A DNA stretch of 64,000 nucleotides from Whitmania pigra. Its lineage: Eukaryota > Annelida > Clitellata > Hirudinida > Haemopidae. The notes under the pieces are model-generated. The model was given only the letters and a program-made list of their open reading frames with translations. It had not been told where the DNA came from and ran no database searches. Shown here piece after piece: positions 48,716 to 59,279 of this stretch. The position numbers and the translations under genes were made by a program. The stretch spans positions 1,862,001 to 1,926,000 of the forward strand of contig JAJTWR010000044.1 in NCBI GenBank assembly GCA_021613335.1, written 5' to 3'. Each line of letters begins with the position of its first letter. Positions within the stretch are counted from its first letter, which is position 1.

Positions 48716-48737
48716 TATTTGCTAAAATTTCTAAAGT

Positions 48738-49871
48738 TCATTCGCAATGTAATTGTTTATTCGAATGAAATGAGGGTTTGTGCCAGACTTTGGCGGGGAC
48801 TTTCGAATTCCTCACAGAAGGTTCCATGTCTGATATACACCCGTTTGCCGATCTCGAAGCTGCAGTTGTACAACATCCAGGGTGAGAGGGATTGTGACAA
48901 CTGGAAATATAAAGAAGAGGGGGCAGATTGTCTCTTCCTTTCTCATCGTTCTGGTCATGTCGAACTTCCCTCGCATATTTACCCGACAGGTTGACAGGGA
49001 GCTCTCTTCCCGCTACAAGACTGCTTTTGGAATCTCTTTTGCTGCAACCTTTTTGTGTGACATCTGGTAAGTGGTTTGAGAAAGAGGGTTTGAAATTCTC
49101 GATGGAGCAAGGTGAATTGCTATGGATAAAGTTGTTGGAATTCTCCACACCGTAATATCTCGAATTTCTGGAGATATCAACAAGCTCTTGAAAATAGTTT
49201 TTTGTTCTTTCCTTAGATAAGGCGGAGGATGGGATGGAAAAAGGGGAATGACTGAGTGACTTTTCCTGAGTTGAGATTTCAAGGCATTTTGTGGCATTGA
49301 CGAGGTGTGCATTTGGTTGTGAACACTCAAATTGATCTTTCGAAGTACGACCTCCAGCATGAAGACGTTCGTGCAGGGCATTTGAATTGAGGACTTGATT
49401 AAAATTTCTTATCAAACCTCCATTAAGTTCATTCATTGGAGGAAGAGAAGTAGAGAAGACATCGGAATGGTTATCATTCTTGTCTTTAGAAACTTTGTTA
49501 GACAGAAACGAAACTTCAACGCAATCATTCTGAGAACTTTTTGAAACTCCAAAGCGTCGCTTGAGAGCTTGAAGTTCTAATTTCAACCGTTTGTTTTCGC
49601 TCGTCAGTTGGATGATTTGGTGGCTTAGAACGAAGTCATTCATTCGCCTCTTTTCTCTCGACCTCTTTGCAGCTTCGTTGTTTTTCTGTCTTTTGAGCCA
49701 ATAACCCTGGTCCTTTTTGTGCTCAGGGATGAACTCTCGAAGACGCCTCGTGTTTGCTGTAAAGGGTGAAAGAAAACTTTGAAATTCTAGGCTCGGACTG
49801 ATGTTATTAGAGTCGTCTCCTTTTGTTGATCTCTTCTCCTTATCCAAGAATTCGTCCTCGCAAGAGAACAT
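48738..49871 (-). CDS. NFIL3: NFIL3-like bZIP transcription factor
   Basis: DNA-binding regulator of the PAR/NFIL3 bZIP class. It is one uninterrupted 377-codon frame, as expected since the NFIL3 coding region is a single exon in vertebrates. Residues about 45-110 hold the bZIP: FIPEHKKDQGYWLKRQKNN precedes the basic motif NNEAAKRSREKRR, then a leucine-zipper heptad (VLSHQIIQLTSENKRLKLEL) ending LKRRFG. The basic region, with NNEAAKRSREKRR and the preceding YW, is the NFIL3/CES-2 signature. The long Ser/Asn-rich C-terminus has no other domain I recognise. ATG 49871 is the first in frame. The group also contains HLF/TEF-like members, so the symbol marks family, not strict orthology. Confidence 0.88.
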   Translation of the reverse strand: MFSCEDEFLDKEKRSTKGDDSNNISPSLEFQSFLSPFTANTRRLREFIPEHKKDQGYWLKRQKNNEAAKRSREKRRMNDFVLSHQIIQLTSENKRLKLELQALKRRFGVSKSSQNDCVEVSFLSNKVSKDKNDNHSDVFSTSLPPMNELNGGLIRNFNQVLNSNALHERLHAGGRTSKDQFECSQPNAHLVNATKCLEISTQEKSLSHSPFSIPSSALSKERTKNYFQELVDISRNSRYYGVENSNNFIHSNSPCSIENFKPSFSNHLPDVTQKGCSKRDSKSSLVAGRELPVNLSGKYAREVRHDQNDEKGRDNLPPLLYISSCHNPSHPGCCTTAASRSANGCISDMEPSVRNSKVPAKVWHKPSFHSNKQLHCE

Positions 49872-50541
49872 CTCTATGGAAACAAGACCATTACTTTATA
49901 AATAATTTAATAATATTTGTAAAGTAACTATTAATTAACATTGTAATAGTTAAATTCAATTAATGAAGATGTTTTAAATAAAACTGAAGGTGGCAATGCG
50001 TACTTATCTGTCCGCGACCCTATACAAGTAGATTAGAAATATTGGAATACAAGCAGCTAGAGTTAAACAATAATAAATACAACGAAATACGTATGATTTA
50101 TAATAATATACATCTTTTGTAATAACACAGCCAAAGTCTCCGAGTAGCGGACACCTTTGCTTGGCGTGGATCCGTTTTGCTAATTATCTAATTAATGCTA
50201 TTTAGTTTTTGGAGAGCGGGGAACTGACAAAGTGCTTGTCCCTCTCTTTAATTTTTAATTCTTTTAAGGTTTGTGTATCGTTAATATTTGTATAAAATGC
50301 ATTTTGATTGCGTAACTATCAAAATTTTTAACCTGTAGTGTGCAAATATGCAATAATAAAGGCAAATTTTGTTATAATAAATAATTTTTTTCAACTAAAA
50401 TAAAAAAGTCTAAAATTTGTTTTTCTTAGAATTTTTTGGTGTATCCTGAAGAGCGAACAGTTATGAGGAGAGGACAGTTTGGTCATTCTCCGAAGGTGTC
50501 CACTCCTCAGGAGTTTTGTAGTGCATATGCTTTGTATTAAT
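49872..50541. other. Upstream region of the NFIL3-like gene
   Basis: AT-rich. 50285-50455 resembles the left end of the Tc1 family in reverse orientation (GCATTTTGATTGCGTAACTA). No gene seen. Confidence 0.45.
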
Positions 50542-51907
50542 CAGTGTTGCCATAAGTACTCCAAAAATTACCTGAGGCTGAAGGTACTTATAAGTACAAG
50601 TACAAATACGTTGTAGGAAATGTACTTAAGTATAAGTACAAGTATTTTTGTGGACCTTTATTGATAAAAAAATAATATTCGTTATCTTCAGTACAATGTT
50701 AATCTAAGTATAACATAATTTATATTTACCAATAAAATTTTTTATTATTTTTTAAAAGAAGCAGTGTTTCAAAATATTTGTCGCAGAGTCTGTTACACTG
50801 AGGAGTCAGTATAAGACCAGCTTGACTGAACATTCTTTTAACAGGTGGAATGGTTGTGTTGAACTTTTTTGACTGCTGGATACCTAGAAATAGTATTGAA
50901 ATAACCCGGGGGTCCGCAAATAAGTAAGTTTAACTAATAAGTTTATTAGAGGAAGTATTCAGTTAACGGAACTGAATAGTAGAAGTTAAGTGTTTAAGGA
51001 TTGAGGTACTTAAGGATGCCAATGGATATTTGGGCTACAAAGTCGTCTTGATTCTCGTTGTTTGTCAGGTGATTATCGAGAATGCTTTTCTGTAGCAGAA
51101 ATAGATACCACGTGCCCGAAAAAGATGCCAAATATAATTAATTATTAATGTAATTATTTTAGCAATATAAACTTAATTAATTTCCAAAAATCTAAGTTTA
51201 CAACAGTATGATGTGTAATGTTGGAAGAATGAAACCAAAATAAGCTCCATATGTGTCTTCTCCTTGTAAATTGTCTAGAGCTTGTGCAATTGGTCTCATT
51301 ACTTCAATCCATTCCTTCAAGAACGTGAAATCTTGAGAGCTGAACTTTGGCAGCTGCAAGCTCCATCGCGATATTAAGTTTGTCCTTCATATCATAGATG
51401 GCTGTGTAACTGTCAAATTCAGAGTTCCAACGAGTTGAGTTTGGCTTAGGTTTTGTTCTCCCAAGTACATCAAACACAGCTTCAACAGTTTTTGAACTCT
51501 GATGTGACGCATTGCTCAAATTGGAATATTTGCCAGCCACTGAACGATACATTTGCTTGAAAGTCGCATCATTTGCCAGTGCTTTATTGGCTTTCGGAAC
51601 GTTCAAATAGTTCGGCCACCTTCCAAGAAATTAGAACAATCGACACTAAATACAAAGAGAACAAAGAAAACAGAGTTAGGCACATAGTAAAGGAAACGTC
51701 AAAGGTTAGAAATCAATTCGTTGGCACTTTTATTTTAAAAAAAGAAAATTTAAAAGTACTTGGCCGTAATTAAAATGTACTTAGTAATAAGTACATCAAA
51801 ATGTATTTAAAGTACAAGTACTAAGTATACAATCGTGAAATCGTATAAATACTCAAGTGCAACAAATGTATTTAAGTATACAAATACTTAAATATTCGAC
51901 ATCACTG
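50542..51907 (-). mobile_element. hAT DNA transposon copy 2, deleted
   Basis: Same family as the element at 16654. It is 1,366 bp, beginning CAGTGTTGCCATAAGTACTC and ending GACATCACTG. Perfect 8-bp duplication GTATTAAT at 50534-50541 and 51908-51915. The minus strand 51606-51304 keeps transposase sequence (PKPNSTRWNSEFDSYTAIYD) closely matching copy 1. A solo-LTR-like insertion lies inside it. Confidence 0.87.
50897..51205. mobile_element. Solo-LTR-like insertion inside hAT copy 2
   Basis: 309 bp that begin TGAAATAACC and end TTTACAACA, i.e. TG...CA. It interrupts sequence that is continuous in hAT copy 1 (ATAGTAT joined to GTGTGTAATG). A 4-bp GTAT flanks it at 50893-50896 and 51206-51209. 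No coding sequence. Confidence 0.7.
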
Positions 51908-51921
51908 GTATTAATACATAC

Positions 51922-52129
51922 TGAAATAACCGCAAATTAGCAAGTTAACTAATAAGTTTATTAGAGCAAGTATTCAGTTAACGGAACTGAATAACAGAAA
52001 TTAAGTGTTTAAGGAATGAGGTACTTAAAGATGCAAATGGATAATGTAATGAAATAATATAATGAAATATAAATTTAATTATTTTAGCAATATAAACTTA
52101 ATTAATTTCCAAAAACTGCGTATACAACA
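51922..52129. mobile_element. Second solo-LTR-like copy
   Basis: 208 bp, same family as 50897-51205, lacking about 100 bp of its middle. Flanked by ATAC on both sides (51918-51921 and 52130-52133). It sits six bases beyond the target duplication of hAT copy 2. Confidence 0.65.
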
Positions 52130-52133
52130 ATAC

Positions 52134-53223
52134 ATTTGTACTGGCATACATAATTTTTTAAGTGGTTTATGAATCAAACAAAGAAGCCGTTACATACACA
52201 GAAAAAACAAAAAGCGAAAGCACTAAATAAATCCAAAGGTTTTGATCTAAATTCAAATCCAAAGGACCAGCCTTAAGGAAGTACACGCTTCAACCATTTA
52301 TAATGCTTCCAATCATCCTACTGGTTATAATAACTTTTATCGTAAACCTTATAATTTCGTAACATGTTCTTGTTTCAATAAATACGTTACGGACTGCAGA
52401 AATTTCATTTTGTGCAGAACTTAGTCAGATCAATATAAAAAAAACGATCAAAAACAATATATAAAAAAAAAATAAGTCACATCAATTCAACAGCGACAAC
52501 ATAACTAAGCAACGTCAATGCAACAACAGAAAACGAGCTCAGGTGTGAATGGGTGAGTGGCCGACATATCCGAGTTTCTCCGAGATGAAATTTTGGTTGC
52601 AAATTTAATTATAAGAAATAAAAATGTCGAGCAATGCCGAAGAAATGGTAAAACTATAAAGTGAACTGTAACACTTCAACAGGTGGTCGAAGCATTTCGA
52701 CTGGTTGATTGTTGAAAGAGCCTGAATATCAATGTATGCAGTGCGATTAAAAAGGTTTCAAGCACTCCTTATTTTTAGCATAATGTCTGAAATATTGAAC
52801 TGATCAATGCCAAATTTAAAAACTATGCGATGTTACTTGTATCACATTCCCTTTTTGATTGGACAAATAATTCTTCCAAGTTCATCAAAACATCCTACTT
52901 AGGCTGTTTTACGACAATACCTATCCATTAGCAAACTTTTACTTCTTCAAAGTAATACTTGCACTGCACAATTATTTAAATAGTATTTTGGTTTAATATT
53001 TTAGTAAATATTTTTATTAATAATGGATAATAATAAATAATGGATATAAATAAGTAGAATATCAGCTGCAATGATTGATAATAGTTTATTTTATTAGTTT
53101 ATTTGATAAAAGTCCGTTGCAAATTGATAACAGTTTCAACATTCATTATATATACCGTGCTTCTTAACATGATTACAATGAATTTTGTAATGAAATTTGA
53201 CACAAGTGTGCATCATCACAATG
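52134..53223. other. AT-rich intergenic DNA, no gene seen
   Basis: No coding frame, RNA gene or transposon end that I can support. Confidence 0.5.
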
Positions 53224-53225
53224 TA

Positions 53226-54311
53226 CAGTCAAACCTGATTATGTCGCCGGCCTAAGGGTTTGCCAAAAAGCGTCGATATGTCCAATGATCGAGATAACCG
53301 AAAATCAGTTTGGCGACCGAATATTGACATGTGCTTGCAATTTCTTTATGTACATAATGTGCGTTAATAAATAAGAATGTACAGGAACGTGTTTTTAATG
53401 TTTATTTTTACACAACATCAATTGGTATTTGATATTGGTAACAGTACATACATGTTTGCTAACAATAAAAGGCTTGTGAAGGCTTAGGTTGGAGCTTACT
53501 TATTGTGTTCGGTGGGAGGTACAAAATCTTAATGGCCTTGAAACCAGGAACATCCGTATGAGCTCTACAGTTGTCCAGGATTTTTTTTCTGCTTTCTGCC
53601 CCTTTATCACCCATGCACTGATATTGAATAGATCCAGAATCTTGGTTGGCCATCGTCATGGCATGGGAAACCTTTGGTCTACTTAATGCATCTGGGATTC
53701 TTGGATTTTCCTATAATGTAGAGCGGGAGCCAAAAAGGCTTCATTTCATGTTAGTAGAAACTAGCACAGTAAGACGGCGCTTCGATTTTTTCCACCTACT
53801 TATACTTAAGTACATTTTTGGAGTACTTACGGCAACACTAGATTTAAGATATCCACAATGACATGCGCCATAAACAACTATCTACATAAACTAAGAAGAC
53901 ACAATAGCGGAAAATGCAACAAATGCCCTCAAAAGGCTGAGACTATAACACATTTTCTTTTGGAATGTCCGGATCAAGCAAAACTAAAGAGAATTCTAAC
54001 AACAGAAAGAGGAGCGACAACAATAAAGCAGATGCTCAACGACGCCGGAAGTTTGGACATTATACATCAATGGGCAATCAAAAATCGCAGAAACCTAATA
54101 TAGCTTAAACATTATTATTTATAATTATTTCTCTCATATTATTTTCATTTACCAGTCTAAATCATCTCGTTATGGAATTGACTTTAAATAAAATACTTAG
54201 CTACTAGGAGAAATTGATAAGATAAAGAGTGAATTTGGCGGTTCCACTTCAAAAGCGTCGACTTAATAGGGTTGGCGAGTTAACCGAGGTCGAGATAAGT
54301 GAGTTCCACTG
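53226..54311 (-). mobile_element. Tigger/pogo-type DNA transposon remnant with nested insertions
   Basis: The left end CAGTCAAACCTGATTATGTC and right end (reverse complement CAGTGGAACTCACTTATCTC) are imperfect inverted repeats, each flanked by TA. On the minus strand 53659-53459 reads ILDNCRAHTDVPGFKAIKIL and YLPPNTISKLQPKPSQAF, the DDE-1 motif region of Tigger transposases. The centre holds a hAT end (about 53805-53842) and a LINE tail. Confidence 0.75.
53858..54103 (+). mobile_element. 3' tail of a LINE (Jockey-like)
   Basis: An 81-codon frame ends with a zinc-knuckle-like C-terminal motif, GKCNKCPQKAETITHFLLEC, typical of the extreme C-terminus of Jockey-clade reverse transcriptases. It lies inside the Tigger remnant. 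Confidence 0.65.
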
Positions 54312-57060
54312 TACTTGTAAATTCCAAATTGGGCGTTGATTAGTTCATTATCTTAGGAGTTATGCAACAATTAAAAGCTTTTAATCGCGCAGTGCAAAAA
54401 TAAATATCACATTCTTGAATTCGAAGAGAGAAATAGCGAGTGTGACCTAATGAATTATCACCGACTGTTGACAATAAGGCATTGAAACTCTTTGAAATAC
54501 TCAAACATTGCATAACACGAGGCAGCCGTTTGTATTCAGTCTTACGCAACAGTTAATGCCTTCTTTCGAACTTCTTGTGTTACGAATAACCTCTCACAAC
54601 TTCATTGTCAACTTATTTAGCTGCTATGCAACTTACTCAGATCAGCTCAGTAAAATATTTAAGTTTTTAATTTTATCGCTGACAAATATAAGATACATTT
54701 TTAACAATTAATTTAAATGATGACCCACATTTGTTAATAACTTAATATTTAATATAGCGTTACATTTATGACGACTGTTACCCGTTATTATCATTATCAT
54801 TAATGTGAGGCTGGGCGCCATAAGGACCAAGCCGACACTACGTACCCACCTTCCATTTGACAGCAACACTGCCGTGTTTGGATTCTATAATTTTCGCTTG
54901 TTCCTCATTTTGTGTTATAATTGTGTAAAGAAATGCATTAAGGTATACATTAGAATAAATATCTTAAATTCTTGGTTAATACATTTAAATCGAAATATAC
55001 AACAAGAAATTGCCAATTAAAATGCATTTATAAACATTCAAATTGTTAAGCGAAAATCGTTTAGGAGAAAACATTCAGGGACTTTTAATTGTTTCGAGGA
55101 TGAATTTCTATTTTTGTCGATTAAAGTCAAAAATAAACCTAATTAATGTGAATATCTGTTTTAATCTTAGTTTCCTAAGTTTCAATCTCAAGCTTTAAGA
55201 GTGAAAAATGAGGTTGCATCTCACAGATTATAAGTGTAATATTATTAGCTGCAATCCATCTTAATTGCTTCACTCATCCGATTCTAAATGTCAATAAATG
55301 TAATAAACAAAAATTCTCTATTTTTCCCTTTGCTTTGGAAAACAATTCCTGACTTAGTTTAAATTGATTAGAAATAAATTATTTTCATTTCGTCAAATGG
55401 TGTGTTACACGTGATGTTGGAATAATAAATAAAATCTGCGGATCATGTTATAAATGTAAAAGAAATTGTAGCCACTATAAATCAAAACATACCAAATGTT
55501 TCAGTCCCATTCAGGACGCAGAGGTAACAATAACAAGATTGAAAGCAACTCTAAGGATTATTACGCAAGAGCGGCAAACAGCAGACGATAATGTGCCTGT
55601 TAGTAAATTGTATCGAGGAGATTAAAGAGGAATTATGATGGAAGGCAGATAGCATTGTGTAATTGTTACGCAATTGTTGTGAGAACATCAAAACGGTTGT
55701 AGACGTGCTTTGGACATTTAGCATCGCAATACAAGCTGTTAAAAACTTCGCACTCGAAAGAAAGCAAATACAAAGTAACAAACCTTCCTGAGTTGCTCGG
55801 ATATTAAAATTAAACAATGAATCACTGATACGAAATGCAGCATTCACTTTTGCTAGAACATTAACGACTCGTAATAAGGAGCTACAAACTGCACGTAGAC
55901 TCGTAACATCACACGCTTCAAAAGTAAACGATGCATGGGCGATCAATTCTTCACCTGCAAAAATAAGAATTAGGTCACCTTCATTCATGCATGCACTCGG
56001 ATAAACGAACAACACTGCTATCCTCTTTCAAACGCACTCAATTGTTTCAATCCTTATTAATTCTGAACGAGGTTCAATTCACTTTCCAACGAATCTACCT
56101 AATCTTGGCTACCTAACCATTGGGAAAAAATGATGATTGACGTTGTCGCCCTCAGAAACAGGGGGAGATCATTCTCATTGAACATCTGACTGGCAAAGGT
56201 CGCGAAATTGGTTTGACAAGACATTGAAATGAACATTGGAGGTACAAATCATCCACGTCTGCCACAATACGTGAATTGGATCACTCCTGTTAAAATACTT
56301 AATTGAATTACGATGAATCATTCGTCATTCGCTTGACTCCGCCATTTGTGATGCAAGTTTAGAAATGTCCTCAAAACATTCGTGCACACGTTCAGTATCG
56401 ATCGAATAAATGAAAACATTGAAAAGGACTTTTTAAAAAAATCCCTGTTACCACAGTTGTTGTGTAGTGCAATAAAACTCTAACAACTAAAAAATATTAT
56501 AAATAATGAACTGTTATTCGAACTCGTGAATGAAAGTTATTTTTTAAATTTGTTGATCATGTTGAATTTATTGAATATGTTAATACAAAACTTGCATTTT
56601 CCGATCATCGGACTGGAATGGGTTGTTAGAAAATGTACGATTTAATAATGTCAAACTCGTTATATCTTACTAAAACATTTATTTTAATAAATGTATAACA
56701 ACTGTTGTGTAATAATCGATGAAAGATGATAGACTAAACAAACGAAAACGATTGCAAATCACGATCTTCGATTAATTCAGTCTCCAGTTTATTTACAAAC
56801 AAACATCCATGACCGCCACAGCCGAACGTCGACAAATGATCGCCACATGTTTAATAAAATATTCAATGAGAATTAATATGAATTAGGCAGCGTGTGATGC
56901 TGCTAAATGTTGCAATGTTTGGGTATTGGTGACTACCTATATATGTTAACCTTTACTAAAGCTGTTATGGGACAAGCACCCAAGGCAATGTTTTGGGATC
57001 CGTCAAGATCTTAAAATATTAATATATTGCTGTCACAAATGTAAAATTTCGTTTGGCGGT
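54312..57060. other. Intergenic DNA, one unexplained open frame
   Basis: Mostly AT-rich and without recognisable features. 56015-55551 (minus) is a 154-codon open frame (includes LLRVVNVLAKVNAAFRISDS), and just upstream at about 56235-56110 the minus strand has a 40-codon frame (NENDLPLFLRATTSI). Neither is recognised and no splice chain joins them convincingly. Confidence 0.3.
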
Positions 57061-57066
57061 CAATTG

Positions 57067-57465
<399 letters not shown>

Positions 57466-57992
57466 GTAATGGTGATAATTATGATAATTATTCAAATGCA
57501 TATCAATTTGTAATTCACATATGATGCATTTAGGACAGCAGATCATCGCAAGATATGTAAAAATTCTAGAAATACGTTTCAAGATTTGAATTTGCTCTTC
57601 GTCATTATTAATGTTTTAATTTGAATGCATTACGACGCATTTTTAATGGTCCTATTTTAGAAATTAAAACATTGTTCATTTTTAAGTAATTATTATTACG
57701 TTTTTAATTGTATTGATCGGAGAAGCGTAAGCACACAAGTATGACTGATTCGCTGCTCGACATATTTTTAAGCATCAGTTAAGCGTATTATTTTAGGCCT
57801 ATTTCGTCTATATATCACGAGTAGCATCATCGACTCTGCGTTCATCTGCGTCAAGAGCAATGAAATAGAAAATGAAAAATACAAAAAAAATTATTTTCAT
57901 ATATTATTTCAGGGGTATCTTCGTTTTTAAAGAGTATTTTTGGTGTGTTTTTAGCTTGACGCACGATAAATTGTTTATTTTGTCTGCGCAAT

Positions 57993-58781
57993 ATGAAGAA
58001 AGCCAAGACCAGCAAAGCTAGCATATCTAGCAAAACTAGCAAATCCATTAAAACTTCGAAATCGGCGAAATTAAAAAGTGAAGAGCCTTCGCCTCTTGAA
58101 GAAACAATCGAATTCATTTGGTCCGATGAGGTTCGGAAGGCTTGGTCAAGAATGAAGAAGCAGCTACAAAATCCGTTCATGGATAGAATCCCACCCATTC
58201 CTGGAGTCATTGATTGCAAGGAAGACGTCCTTATATCGCAACTTGCGCCAATGTATTCGTTAATACTGCAGGATCGAAAAAATAAAAAAATCCAAAAGGA
58301 ACTGAAAGACTATGATCCTTATTCCTTGAGATACGTGATAAGGAATTTTTGCTCGTCAGCATTTTTTGAAAAGAGAAAGAGCTCAAAACAAAGTGAAGTC
58401 GAAAATAGAAAGAAAAGTGAAACACTTGGTGAAGAAAGCCCGAAACAAGGAAAGGTTTCATTTAAGGAGCAAATTAACGAACACTCAAAAAGCCAAGGCA
58501 AGTCTCAACCGAAAGGCAAAGACGAAACGAAATTAGATAACCTAGAACAGGTTCCGAAACCCGAAGAGGTAAAAATAAAACCTTGGAATGTCCGTATTCC
58601 TTGTCCAAATATTTTTCCTGGGTTGCATATAACTCCGTCAATGATGTCCTTAATTTCTGAACCAGTGGAATTTGCCAGAACTGAGCCTGAAAACATGGAG
58701 TCTTTGGAGAAACATGATGAAAAGAATAAGAGCCATAAAAAGGAAAAGCAGGAAACAAATAAGAAGAAAGACAAGAAATAA
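57993..58781 (+). CDS. Unrecognised Lys/Ser-rich protein, 262 residues
   Basis: A single open frame from ATG 57993 to TAA 58781. Residues 1-35 are repeats of K-T-S-K type (KTSKASISSKTSKSIKTSKS). Residues about 40-130 look folded (FIWSDEVRKAWSRMKKQLQN, DPYSLRYVIRNFCSSAFFE). Residues 130-200 are charged and low in complexity, 200-235 contain IPCPNIFPGLHITPSM, and the C-terminus is Lys/Glu-rich. A TATATA box-like sequence lies at about 57810. The composition, length of open frame in AT-rich DNA and two hydrophobic islands support a real gene. I recognise no domain and infer no function. Confidence 0.6.
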   Translation: MKKAKTSKASISSKTSKSIKTSKSAKLKSEEPSPLEETIEFIWSDEVRKAWSRMKKQLQNPFMDRIPPIPGVIDCKEDVLISQLAPMYSLILQDRKNKKIQKELKDYDPYSLRYVIRNFCSSAFFEKRKSSKQSEVENRKKSETLGEESPKQGKVSFKEQINEHSKSQGKSQPKGKDETKLDNLEQVPKPEEVKIKPWNVRIPCPNIFPGLHITPSMMSLISEPVEFARTEPENMESLEKHDEKNKSHKKEKQETNKKKDKK

Positions 58782-59279
58782 CATAATGGAATTGATTTTT
58801 TAAATTAAGAAAGTAGTTTAAATTATTGATGGTACTAGATTACTAATGTCTGTAGTAAAATGAGAAATGCAAGTAAATTTTAAGCCACTTTAATTTTTAG
58901 AATTTATTTCAGTTGATTAGTTCTATTATTGATTAGTTTATTTTCTCCCGATAGTTCACCTGTTTTTGTAATTGTCGCGAGCAAAGCGGCGACTCATTTT
59001 TTAAAGCAAACCGCAACGTCTGGAGTTCGGGGCGCTTTAATATTGTATTTTAATCCAGTTGATTATAATTCTTTACAAAATTGATAATTTTTTTACTTAA
59101 CTTTTGTGAAGAGACTCTTTCGCAGATTAGTTGGTGTCTTGAGATAGCATCTCCGCTATCGTTTTAAGCTATTAAGATGAAATATGAAGCTGTGTTTCAT
59201 TCTCATTACTTCTGTTAAATGCTGAAAGACTTGGGCACTTTAATTAAATATATTTACGTATTTTAGCAATGTAAAAGCT
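58782..59279. other. Gap before the STXBP4-like gene
   Basis: Contains a GC-richer patch at 58972-59035 (GTCGCGAGCAAAGCGGCGAC) in AT-rich DNA. No gene seen; presumably holds the promoter of the downstream gene. Confidence 0.45.

Noticed and set aside
55551..56015. 154-codon minus frame as a gene
   Set aside because: No recognised domain and no linked exons; noted only in the intergenic entry.
58231..58774. Several minus-strand frames opposite the Lys-rich gene
   Set aside because: Lys/Glu codons read backwards give Phe/Leu-rich open frames; the plus strand is one complete frame with a sensible start.
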